Shown here piece by piece: positions 42,201 through 53,089 of a stretch of 64,000 nucleotides of DNA (position 1 is its first letter; each line of letters starts with the position of its first letter). The position numbers and the translations under genes were made by a program. The stretch is from positions 176,615 to 240,614 of the forward strand of contig CAMPET010000067.1 in assembly GCA_946803715.1 (NCBI GenBank), given 5' to 3'. Under the pieces are notes generated by a model. That model was not told the origin of the DNA. It ran no database searches and saw nothing but the letters and a program-made list of their open reading frames with translations. The DNA is from Beroe ovata. Taxonomy: Eukaryota > Ctenophora > Nuda > Beroida > Beroidae.

Positions 42201-42823
42201 AAGTATTATCAGCGGGAAACACAGGCCGCGAAATCGCTCTTATATAGGTAGGATATTGGGCACTGTTCAGCTTGAGACCTACTCATGGTTCCATATTGCG
42301 CGCTTAGTGAAAATGTGAAATGTATAATATTGGAAAGTTTCCAGCATTGAAGGAGCTTACTCTATTACGTATTACAGGCGAGGGCGTTCACTTGCGGACA
42401 AAGAGATAGCAGAGGCAAAGTTAGAAACCGCTCAGAAGAAATTCAAGGATATTCCAACTGCGGAAGCGTATCTTGAAGAATGCACCATCCGATTTGAATC
42501 GATATCCGATATGGCAAAAACAGGTAGGAGAATGGAACTTGCACTGATGTTTTCCCGCATCGAACTTTTATCTAGTCCGCGATTATTGTTGCTTCGAACC
42601 GAGAATTGTCGGAATTTTGAAAAGTCGTAATTTTGAATAGTCGAATCCAGGATATGTCCTAATGAATTCTATATTTCAACTCCCAGAGTTGGAAACATTC
42701 AAGAATCGCCGACTGGAAACGTACCGCAAGCACCTGGTTGACATGTCGGAGTTACAAATTCGACACTCCCAATCCATTATCACGGAACTTACCAAGGGCC
42801 TGGACCTTCTCAAGGATTTGTAG
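36296..42823 (+). CDS. Sorting nexin SNX5/SNX6-type (PX-BAR)
   Basis: Endosomal coat protein of the SNX-BAR/ESCPE-1 type. Secure exons are 40121-40234, 40400-40510, 40720-40786, 41372-41550, 41641-41865, 42057-42247, 42378-42523 and 42687-42823 (stop). They give about 389 residues, in frame, against ~404 in human SNX5. The PX domain has the SNX5/6 pattern: HEEFIWLHDMLSENPEYAGY, then IPPAPPKPDF and the inserted helical region EDEYKKLRKELESDYLALFK. The rest (FLEYTKD, SADEV-like KNVDEV, STDEDLKMSDLFKYY, LLYRRGRSLADKE) is the BAR domain. The first exon is uncertain: ATGATGACTGCGGATGAAG at 36296-36325 with a GTGAGT donor is a good candidate. An acidic exon (38196-38378, copy at 39391-39574) ends in EYIK in the right phase to join the PX exon. 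Exons before 40120 are duplicated around an n. Confidence 0.93.
37232..38378 (+). CDS. Candidate coding exons of unclear ownership upstream of SNX5/6
   Basis: Two stretches look coding but I cannot place them. The first (about 37248-37400) reads SSELTVWQEIYHCWSVYVRP and on, ending before a GTGGGT donor. The second (about 37960-38378) reads LFHVLYVNPRLVPGASLSYH and on, then has a short in-frame repeat of the type TTLEPD, then the acidic segment ending DFWRSLEYIK at a GTGCAC donor. They may be an extended N-terminus of the SNX gene, which would be unusual for SNX5/6, or part of a separate plus-strand gene. No acceptor gives an unambiguous phase. Confidence 0.35.
38196..40500 (+). repeat. Local ~1.1-kb duplication of the SNX 5' region around an n at 39321
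   Basis: 38196-39320 is repeated at 39391-40493 with scattered substitutions and small indels. It covers the acidic exon, the 114-bp exon (38935-39048, copy 40121-40234) and the start of the PX exon (39234, copy 40400). The left copy of the PX exon is cut by the n after the codons for LSE. A 70-bp GCCGAA-rich stretch sits between the n and the right copy. The right copy is the complete one. Confidence 0.9.
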
Positions 42824-44105
42824 GGGCGTCTACTAAAGACAAGTAATTGCTTTTATCATTTAATCACTTGATTTGGACATTGAAGAATGAAGATGCTGCA
42901 AAGGTAAGCAATCATATACACCTTTTTTCCGTAGCGAATTGATTACGTTATAGTGTACACGTTTGTTGCAATCATAAATCGAAAACACGTGTGCGTTTTG
43001 ATCGATGCTGTGACGGTTTTTTGTTGATTTTTTAGTATTTTACGGCGTACAGAAAACACAGTTGTGAATAAAATGTCCGTTTTTGACTGTCCTGCTTCAA
43101 TCGAATGAAGGACGTAATGCGTATGATGATACCTTATGCCTCATCATCTCTTAACTAATGCTGATAGCCTGAAAATAGGATTAATCTTGATCCTTTGAAC
43201 TCGTATAATGACGTGTGTTTGATGTATTGTAATATAGCGATTTGAACTGTTCAAACAAATCACGTTCACGTGTCTACTTTTTAACATGAGTATATGCTTG
43301 AACGCATGAACCTGCTTAAACGCATGAACATGCTAAAACGCACATAAATTATGCGTGTCTGAATTCCCTAATAAGAAAGTCTAGCCTGCAGTACTAGGAT
43401 TCAAGTGTTACAGTGTTGAATTGTCCACTCAAAAACATCTGACTTTAACAGCAAAGTGGCGACAGTCCACACTAAATAGTTCCGGTGAAATTCCAGCAAC
43501 TTACACGTGTTTCAATAGACAGAGTTGTAAATTTTTCATGGCAAGGAATGTTTCGAAGACCAAATTCGTGAAGTGCTCGAACAGTCTCCACTTGCAATAA
43601 TCATGAGTTCTACACGCACACACACACACACGTTCCACCCTAGAGTTGATCACCCGCTAGAGATGTCAGAACTTGAGCAACGTCCCAATTCACTACAGCC
43701 GAATGGAAACAAATGGAACAAAATCCTGTGTAACATAATCATACAGACACAAATCACACAAAAGTATAACAATTTGTTAATCTATAATTCCTTGTCTTGT
43801 CACAGTAAAGAGATCAATGACCCAGCATTAGATAATTGAGGATTAGTTCATTTTTCACCACTTCGATCCATCAATATCGATAGTTCATGAAATGGACGTG
43901 AAAGAAACTAATGCACGCAGATTGCAGAATGCAGCTGGAGATGAGACTCAATACCAGGGATGGATTCATATTGGGACACACACTTATTAAATAAACCATG
44001 GTTGGGAAGGAAACATCACTAGGAATAAGGAATCACTATAGGAATAACTAATCAATTTAGACATCACTACAGGAATAAGACATCACTATGCATCACGATG
44101 AGACA
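42824..44105. other. Intergenic region between the SNX and sushi/Ig receptor 3' ends
   Basis: 3' flanks of two convergent genes. AT-rich, with short direct repeats (CGCATGAAC near 43320) and an ACAC run near 43620. No gene seen. Confidence 0.6.
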
Positions 44106-47100
44106 TCACACATCGATGACAGCACCCCGTCTACTCCGTGGTTGCTGTTTGTCTGACTGTGCAGCTGTTGGTTTGATGTTCTTCCCCCCTGAACTGTAGT
44201 ACTGCAGGTTCAGTTCTTCCAACTTCTTACGCTTGTCTACCTCCTACGGTGGTGTCATTGTGCCACGTGTTTCAACAGTCGGGGGTGTCATTGTTCCACG
44301 TGTTTGAACAACCGGGGGTGTCATTGTGCCACGTGTATCAACAGTTCGTGGTGTCATTGTGTCACGTGTATNGTGTTTGAACAGTCAGGGGTGTCATTGT
44401 GCCACGTGTTTCAACAGTCAGGGGTGTCGTTGTGCCAGGTGTTTCAACAATAGGGTGTCATTGTGTCACGTGTTTGAACAGTCGGTGGTGTCACGTGTTT
44501 CAACAGTCGGTGGTGTCATTGTTTCACTTAGTTAACTGGGGTGTCAAAGTGTCATGTGCGCGGGTTTCACTGTTTACAATGTAGGTGTCATGTCTTAATG
44601 ACTGGTAGCTGGCTCTACTGTTATTTGGATTATGATCGTGTTTACACTGTTGCTGTTATTCATATCGATGATTTATACACTCACCTGCATAATATCCTTG
44701 GCCATTTTACTGCTATTCTGGAAGGGGTGACGCCCGTTTCTCACTGCTTTCCTGTAGAAACAGTGAACTGCCACGAACATCACTACTGGTACTATGAGGA
44801 GGAGCCACATGGCCGGGGTGAAGTCACTCTTCACTTGAAGTGTTTTCTGGGGGGGATTGTTAAATAGGGCGTGGTCATCGATCATAATTAACTGATTGAT
44901 CATGTTAGATGCCCTGATCAGGATCTAGGATGAATATCACATTTGGTTCACACTTTCGCTGTTGATTACTAAAATAATATAATAGTGCCGTTTTCCCTGG
45001 CCTCACTCACAGATTTGGACTGATCAAAGTCCACTAGTTTCACCATGCACGAGTAGGTTCCACTGTGGACCTCCATTGTGGACTCTATGGACAGCGTGGC
45101 CTCTGCCTGGTGGACAAAATCCCCCGTCGTCACGTCGAACCTGTACCTAACTTTGTAATCTGTGGGGGGAATCATGGGATGAGGTAGGTTGAAAAGTGTG
45201 GGATTTGATGTTTGAATGCCAGCTAATATCTGATCTGATGATGATCTGCTGGAAGTGGTCGGTGTTACTTCGGTATTGCTTAGGACGGATAGGCGAGGTT
45301 GATAAGATCATTTTATGGATGGGAGTGCTCGTTTGATCGAAGTGGTCGTGCTACTTACTTACTTGAATGCTGATAATAGTTGCTGATTTATAATATAAGC
45401 TAGATACTCCAAACTCGACACTCACCAGTTTTCACTCCCTCTATATGGGAAACAGACACAGTGCCATCCTTGTTGTGATGCTTCTGCGCCAGCAGTTTTG
45501 GAGGGATCTGCCATGTTACTTCAGGGAGTGGTAACCCGTCATTGGTGAGGGAGTGAGCCGCGCACTTTAACCTCACCCCAACTCCTGATTGTAGAGTGTG
45601 ACAGTTATAGGTGAGATAACCTGTGCCGGAAATTCACGAAATTGTTTCTACATTTTACGAAATATTCCTATTCACGGTCTTTATTCATATATACGAACCC
45701 TTATCAAGGTTTATCTTATCTTCGTTCTGTTTTATGGTCCTTTCTGCTGTGTAATCTAGCGAGAAATCCACGCCCACTGCAACATGAAAGAGGTTATTGA
45801 AATCAGGATTTTCAGTGTTTAATCGTCGTAATAATTAAATGATAATTACTGGTAATTAACCACCGGTAATTATTTCTCTCACCGAAGGAGCAAAGATCGG
45901 ATAGTTCCCTATCGAAGTTTCCCTCTTCTGTACATGTAATAGTGACTGGTCCATTGTGTTCACGTGGATGATAACCATGCTGACACACAACCTGAGATCC
46001 AAAACATGATGACTTTCATTCCCCTACCCTTCCTCCTTATGTCTCCCTCAATTTACCTAACTTATCCCGATTATCTCTCCCCTACTTTAGCTACCATCTC
46101 CCAAGACGATTATATTCTGATTGCATCTTGGTCACTGACAGCGATCATAGCAGTGACATGCTAATTGGTATAATTACTAAGTAATTACCTGTATTGACTG
46201 TCCACTCTGTATAGTTTGCGCTGCTGATGGTTCCAGGAAGTTGGATACAGCTTCTGACTCGGTAAGGGAACAGGGTATCCCTGCTGTGGATGTAATTTGA
46301 GTGTATTATCAATGAGTTTATAGATGGTTGTTTAGTGCGTTCAGAAGTTAAGACTAGGGTCAAATCATTCTCACATTGTGTTCACTTGGCCTTGTGATTA
46401 TGGAACAATGTAGCATTTTTTGGTGTTCACTTAGCACTACTTAGAGAGGACCTCCAATGTCCATGTGTCAAAGGACAAACTGTGGCATGAAGCTTTGCAA
46501 GGGGTCAAATTGTTCGATTTGCAACTCACGATTGATTAAACATGTTCTCCCCCCTTTGCATGTAAGATGCTATAGATAGGGAAAACACTCTCCATGTTTT
46601 ACTTACCCTGAATTTGGGTGAAGCATGTGGGAAGTGAGCGATCAAAAACACCGTCTTGTGCCGTGCACGTTATCGTTGAGTAGGTCGTTGAAAACGAGTA
46701 CGTTTCATCGCACAAGTAGTGCACTTCAACACCTGCAATAACATAATAGCACATAATATGTGCTGGATAATAAGAACCTTTTCTCAGAATAAATCCTGGA
46801 TGTGGAATGATGAATACAGACAGTCTGGTATTTCCTAGAAAGTGCACCGCACACTTTTCATCATTAAATAACAATATTGCTAGAAATTCTTCATTCTAGA
46901 ATTGCTAGACGGGTCGCTCAATATGACTGATATTATGAATGAGTGATGGAGATAATGAGATAATGACTCTTCTAAAGTTCCCTACCTGGATCCACGAGGT
47001 CGCCCGTGGTGTGGTGGACACACGACCCATGATCCACCCCACACTCAACCCGACACTTCTCTACCTCTCGGCAGGAGGGCAGGAGGTGGGCTATATCCCC

Positions 47101-47398
47101 CTCCTCACAATTCACCTGGGGGTCCCCCTCCATTTGATACCCCTCATAACACTGCACGATTATCCTGTCCCTCAACTGCCCATCTCGAGTCATGTACACT
47201 GCGCCATTAGCAACTGTCGCGTTGTCACACGTGATCATGACGTCACGCCTATTAATCACGTGCTGGTTGTTGTCATGGTAACGCGTGTCAGGGTAACGCG
47301 TGTCATGGTGAGAGAGAGGAGGGGCGAGTTCTGTTGTAGAGGTGACAGGTGAGAGGGGAAGGAGTAATGTGGTGAGGAGTGTCAACAGTCTGCAGCAC
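44106..47398 (-). CDS. Type I membrane receptor: three sushi (CCP) domains, one Ig domain, TM, cytoplasmic tail
   Basis: Exons 47398-46986, 46732-46607, 46257-46178, 45991-45883, 45776-45699, 45620-45426, 45159-45011, 44846-44685 and 44243-44106 (stop) join in frame. The first starts with a hydrophobic run (LLTLLTTLLLPLSPVTS), a likely signal peptide whose ATG must lie in an upstream exon I could not fix. Sushi 1 is CDNATVANGAVY to LPSC, sushi 2 is ECGVDHGSC to LPTC, and sushi 3 is SCIQLPGTISSA to CTEEGNFDRELSDLC. After a short linker exon, an Ig domain spans two exons (RLKCAAHS, VTWQIP, HSGTYSCM). The TM segment is WLLLIVPVVMFVAVHC, followed by Arg/Lys. The tail (~85 residues) ends GAVIDV, a class II PDZ-ligand pattern; it has two Tyr but no ITIM or ITAM. 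No orthologue is recognised; a complement-regulator-like or immune receptor role is inference. Confidence 0.85.
44250..44545 (+). repeat. ~31-bp minisatellite carrying CACGTG in most units
   Basis: About ten units of the type GGTGTCATTGTGCCACGTGT plus TTCAACAGTCGG lie in the last intron of the minus-strand sushi/Ig receptor, starting a few bases from the acceptor of its final exon. A single n at 44372 interrupts it. Units vary in length by a few bases. Confidence 0.93.
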
Positions 47399-48198
47399 CT
47401 GCGGATAACCCATCATCATTCAGATAAACGATTATTTTCTCGGTAGAATGCCTCCAGTATAAAAGAAGATGGATTGTGTATTGTTGTCACTGATTTGTAA
47501 GGCCATTGTTTTAGTTTAGAGCATTGGCTCATTTGGCAACCCAAATGGTACTAAAAATCATGCGACTTCTGTCACTCATCTTACAATCGTGAACAGTGAA
47601 CAGTGGTTTATTGACGAATTGTTCATACTCACTCCTCAGTATTATAAAAAAATAACCTACAATGTTATCTTGAAGGGTACACAGGATTCCATTCCACTTT
47701 ACAGCTCATGGTCTGACTATATCTAGCTATCCTATAATAGTGTAGTGAAGCAATCAAGCATGGGGAAGAGATATTGTAGAGTGAAACTAATTTTGATCAA
47801 ATCAATTTTGTTCTTTAAAACAAGGACGTATAATGAAACAGGAGAAAAAGTAACGAAACTGTGATTATCCTAATTTCTACGAAGTAGCAATAAAAACGCA
47901 CGTGTTTACTTGTGTTATATGAAGTTTATCTTAGATTATACACCACTACTATAAGTATGTGCTTTTAGGGGGGAGGGGGTCAAATCGGTCCGAAAACATA
48001 CTAACATAGGTAATTATGTGTGTGCTTTCGCATGGAAAACAAATATTAAAAACACGACTACGGAGCAAGGGGTATATTGTAAAATAGGCTGGTTATTACC
48101 ATGTAATATGTTATATTTCCGAGAAAAAAAAGGGAGAGAAGGAGAGCGGGAAATGTGGGAATTGTTGTGAGCAGCAACCTTTAGTATCCTGGTTGTTT

Positions 48199-48204
48199 AA
48201 CAAC

Positions 48205-48237
<33 letters not shown>

Positions 48238-48259
48238 GCAACAACAACAACAACAACAA
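48199..48259 (+). repeat. AAC trinucleotide microsatellite
   Basis: About 20 AAC units with one AGC interruption. No coding context. Confidence 0.97.
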
Positions 48260-48922
48260 TAACTACACTCTCTCTGGTGTTCTACACAATGAGTAACACA
48301 CATTGGACGCGGTGCAGGGGAAATGGGAAAATGTGTGATCACACAATACATACTTGCAAAGTTGGGGAGGTTAAATTGCTGCATTTATCTTTTATTCATG
48401 AACTCATGATAGCTTTGGCGCTATTGTTTTTATGGGAGTGTTTAGGTTAGAGTGTTATATGTTTTATATTCATAGGCTAGCAGTAGGATTTTGTCGATTA
48501 GGTCATATAAAACGTGGCTGGTATCGGTATGGGGCCAGCTTGTATCCTGGAATTGCAAATGACATGCGAAACATTTTGGTCGATTTTGTGTAAGTAGGAT
48601 GGTTATTCAATATTCTCTTGATAATGGGCTGTTACAGTATGCAGTAAAGCGTTCCTACTGAACATAACTGAAAGCAAGTTTCAAGCTACGAAAATTCAAA
48701 TAATGCCCCATAAAAGTTGGATTGTTTCTCCACAAGTCTTTAATTCGATGCATTTATTAATTATGCAAGGTCTTTTTGATCCTGAGAATTACAGTAAAAT
48801 ATTCACCAACGCATACAAAGCAGTAACGATAGGAAATATGCAGGATCATTTGGTTAATCTAACAATTTAGTAAGTTGGAAGATCAAGAAGAGATTTTGAG
48901 GTTGTGAATTGCGTTTATCACC

Positions 48923-49042
48923 AGGTAAACAGACTTAGCTAAATAGACAGGTAGACAGACTTAGGTAGACAGGTAGACAGGTAGACATGTAGACAGACTT
49001 AGGTAGACAGGTAGACAGGTAGACAGGTAGACAGGTAGACAG
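48923..49042 (+). repeat. TAGACAGG octamer array
   Basis: Roughly a dozen GTAGACAG units with interspersed ACTTAG variants, ending in GCTAAAT. Confidence 0.95.
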
Positions 49043-51712
49043 CTAAATATCGGTATAATTGCCGCATACAATCACACACGTGTGATCACGCGCTTGTTTC
49101 GGAGCGAACAAGAAAAGGTAATTGTCACAGAGCAACGCCAGTGTTTGGTTACGAGGCGAATCTCGAATTCGAAAGGTGGGCTCCTTCATCAATATGAAAG
49201 TATATATAAGCTTGAGCTATAACGGACTGTATAAATCGTTTAAACTTGATTAAAAACGGAATGTAATATACGCTGAGAGAACACATAAAAATGTCGTGTA
49301 TTACTATAGGAGCGACACTTAGAGCAATACTGAGAGCAATACTAGGTTGTTCTGCGTGCTCTGTATAAGGAGACATCAGTGGTCAGTGTCGCGACACTTT
49401 GGTACACATCAACAGTTGTCATCAATGGTTTTTCCATGAGTATGACGTCATGATCTCCAACACACGTGATGGTCACGACTCAGTACGTGTGTGTGTGGGA
49501 TAAGGCTAAGCTGAAAAAGCCATGATCAGAGTAGAGCAAAAACTATAGCACTTGCTGATGAACAATTTGTGTTTAACGTCGATGACGAAGCATATAGTTA
49601 ATAGTTATACCATCTCTATTGACATCTTTGTTTAAAATCAACTCACAATGCAGGAGCTGCATTGGCCAATAGTGACAGGGTAAACCATTGTCACTCTAAC
49701 ATGGCCTGGGTGTTGTCTAATATACAATATGGTTGGAATTTGCTGAAGCCATACAAATTCCATCAAGGCGGAAGTTAACACGACCATCGTACACGTCACA
49801 AACATACAACATACAAACAATGAAGGTAGTAAAGTATAACTAAACTGAAAAGTGTTGATGAGTTTTACAAGAGTTAACTTTCAGTAATTCTTAATTACTT
49901 AAACAATAAAACATAATAATGTGTTGAATTAAACAATGCGGCAAGGTTTTAGTTTTACTATGCGAAAAGCAACACCAGATCGACTCAGACAATTCAACAA
50001 GCTGTTGCATGAAACAACTCATGGCCGGATATACCAGCTACACTTGTAGTTGTTGATGTACTGCGCGCAAGTGCTGCTCCCATGTGATGACAAATTCATC
50101 CGTTTTACAGATCGAATATATAATAGTAATCACATGGACCATGTGGATTAACTTGGTACATGACTATAGGGTATAGCTCTGAACATTGAACACTTCCATG
50201 TCACTTTAATTGGTTCCACGGCAACTGCATATAGTATAGTACGTGGGTACACATGGTGCACTGCACATGGTGTACATGGTGCATATTTTTAGGGATTCTG
50301 TATATCATGTTTTTGTCGTGAAGCATATTTGTCGTTATTCGAGAAGTTCGTACTTCGCTTCTACTTCTAGTTCTATTGTAGTTCTTCAATTCCATGAGTT
50401 CTGTGACCTAATTTTTGATTAAGTGCGGCCTCGTAAATTGGTAGCCTTCAAGAGCAGCAAATCAAAACTAGATCAATCGGATATATATCTGCAAAACAAG
50501 AGGTCTTCCGATAAAAAGTTTTCTGCAATCTCGCACGACGCAAAAACCTGTCAGAAGTCGAGCTTTTCGAATAAGTTGTCTGCTGATTAAGAAATATATG
50601 AAAAAAGCTTTTTGCGAAACCTGAAAAAAGAGCTTTTTTCAATTAGCACTTTGACTTTGAACGCGGAAGAAAGCATAATTGAAAGATATAAAGAGTCACT
50701 ACTCATCGTACTTGTAGTATGCTTCATATCTATTGATAGGTGTCACTTCAACTTCGCTTTCTATATTCGGACAAGCCCTAGTTTCTAATGAAGAGTTATC
50801 ATATCAACTAATCAAGTCCGATAACCACACGCTTTATCTCCCTCAGCTCCCATGGGCTATATTTAGCCCTGAAAGAGAGATAGATAGATACTGCATAGAA
50901 ACTGCATGTTCCTAGATCAAGAGATCAAGACATGGATATACTGCATGTTCCTAAGAGACAAGGATCACCAGGAGTCAGAGTGTAACATCGCGCGATACAT
51001 GATTGTCAATACTAGGGGCCGCTACACTAGGGGGGTCAATCATGTCAGATTTGTACTACAATCATGTCAGATTTGTTGACAAGCTGTCAATATGTATGCG
51101 AATTGCGAGTATGTTATTTGTCATTTTGCTGCGCGCATGCGTGAGCTTATGCATACACACGCAATTCAATGCACGTGCATTATACGCCACACACATGCAG
51201 TTGAAACACTTCAACTCCCAGGTATTGGAGAGTCAGTCTGGTACAGTCAGTACAGCAGTTCGAACTACTGACTCAATCATTCATATTGAATGCTTTCTTG
51301 CTCAAAGCAAACACGCGGATACGAAAAAAGTCTTTATAAATTAGGAGCTAATCAGAAATTAAACTATCAAACTTCAAAGCAAGTTAACCGGTGAATTCGA
51401 TTGTGTATTTGCTCAGAACTAAAATCACTTTAGCTATCGTGTGTATATGAAGCTAGTGACTGCTTATTTGTACTCCTAATTGTGCACGAAGCGTATTACA
51501 CTGACGAAGCGTATTACACTGACAGCTAGACTCTGGAGTAATATGTATGTGTTAGCACAGACATTTGAGTCATAAGCTACCTTGCAGTCTATTGTGTCGG
51601 TTCTTGTTTACCACTTTCATGTGATGAGGGACAATGGATGCATGGTAACAATAGTAGCAACAGTACAAGGAATGTGACTGATTTTAATGTTAAATTGCAC
51701 AAAACCAGGGGC

Positions 51713-51804
51713 AAATGCACTGCTACACATGCACTGCTACACATGCACTGCTGCACATGCACTGCTACACATGCACTGCTACGCATGCACTGCTACGCAT
51801 GCGT
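51713..51804 (+). repeat. 14-bp minisatellite TGCTACACATGCAC
   Basis: Six units, the last two with ACGC for ACAC. Each unit contains the palindromic ATGCAT-like GCATGC or CATGCA core. Confidence 0.95.
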
Positions 51805-53089
51805 CATGTAACTGTTATCGCCTCACTGAAAGTGAATCAATCGATGGAGTGAAGTTCATTAATTGTAATGCTCAGGGACTGCATCATCATAACGATTAAC
51901 GATCGTTTATGTACTCTAAGTTCAGCATTTATATATTCCCTTAGTAGCAGTAGTACTAGTAGTACGAACCGTACCACTATCATCACGGCTCCGCAGTTAC
52001 ATATGTGTGTGAACGAGCATATGTTATATCCATTCTTCGGCCTGAATTTGAGTATATTTACATTATTCATCTCTCCCCCATAAATACAGGGTCAGAGTTC
52101 TGTTCGTGGCTCAGTAGGACAATTGTGCAAGTCGAGCCTGTGCACACGTACAGTACATGTTCATATTATATGCTATAGAGAGGCATGGTTCATCGATATT
52201 ATGTATCTACGCTATATGTTATGAGTGCACGTGTGTGTGGTGTTGGAGAGGAGTGATGTTATTTGTGATGCATGTGTGATGTATTTGCATGGGTTCTGAG
52301 AAAAATAAAAGACGAGATTTTACACCATAAATTTCAATTAAACGAAGTATATCTACACAATGATGCTATCAATACAAACACTGGAAGATTGACGAATTTA
52401 GAATTCTCAAACGCAAGGAAATATCTTCGGATATGAAGACGGGGGGGATACGCTGAGGCCTCATTCTTCAGTGATGGTAATTACACCAATGACAGATTTA
52501 CGGGGGAGATAAGTGGCCTTTCGGGTACCACCTCTAATTTTTTGCTTGGTTGAATCCTGTAAGGAAAGGCCGCGCAAAGAGATACTAATGACTGTGTACC
52601 AACTCCAACTGTTATGGGTTAGTCATGTATAATTGGGCCGAAACATAAACAAACTCATGCGAGGCCACCATGCCATATCAATACCAGATTCTTCAATCAG
52701 AATTTATAAATGGCCGGATTAGACTTATGAATTAAACATTGATTTATACAAATAAAGGAACATCATCGTCCCAACTTGCGTACAAAATGGTTGATGAGTC
52801 TGTATTAGAATTAATCAAGTCGATCAAAAATTAAACATTCAATGTCTTAACGTTCAAAATCATGTATAAAAGATGGTTCATGGTATTCCAAACTATAGAT
52901 GTATCTATACATTCTACCAACTGTTCCTTAATTTCATTTTCGTCCACACTCAAAATCAATATCTAATATCTATTATCTATACACTTGTCAAGCAATAGTC
53001 AGATACCATCAGACTATTTTATCCATAACTCAAACTGTCTCCATATTGTCTCTCTAAAATACCTAATGTCTCAACGATACCGTCTCAAA

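Larger units (their letters stand above)
47399..53089. other. 5.7-kb region with simple repeats only
   Basis: Between the divergent-facing start of the sushi/Ig receptor and the 3' end of HIP1R. It holds an AAC microsatellite, a TAGACAGG array and a 14-bp minisatellite. The missing first exon and promoter of the receptor should lie just above 47400. No other gene is supportable; the short open stretches lack domains and splice context. Confidence 0.55.

Noticed and set aside
45883-46257. Apparent frame break between the two halves of sushi domain 3
   Set aside because: Using the donor after TTA at 46178 instead of the nearer GT at 46188 restores phase and completes the domain.
48199-48259. 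Poly-Thr or poly-Cys coding tract
   Set aside because: An AAC microsatellite with no exon context.
51003-51344. 113-residue open stretch with a hydrophobic segment
   Set aside because: Isolated, no recognisable feature, and flanked by simple repeats.
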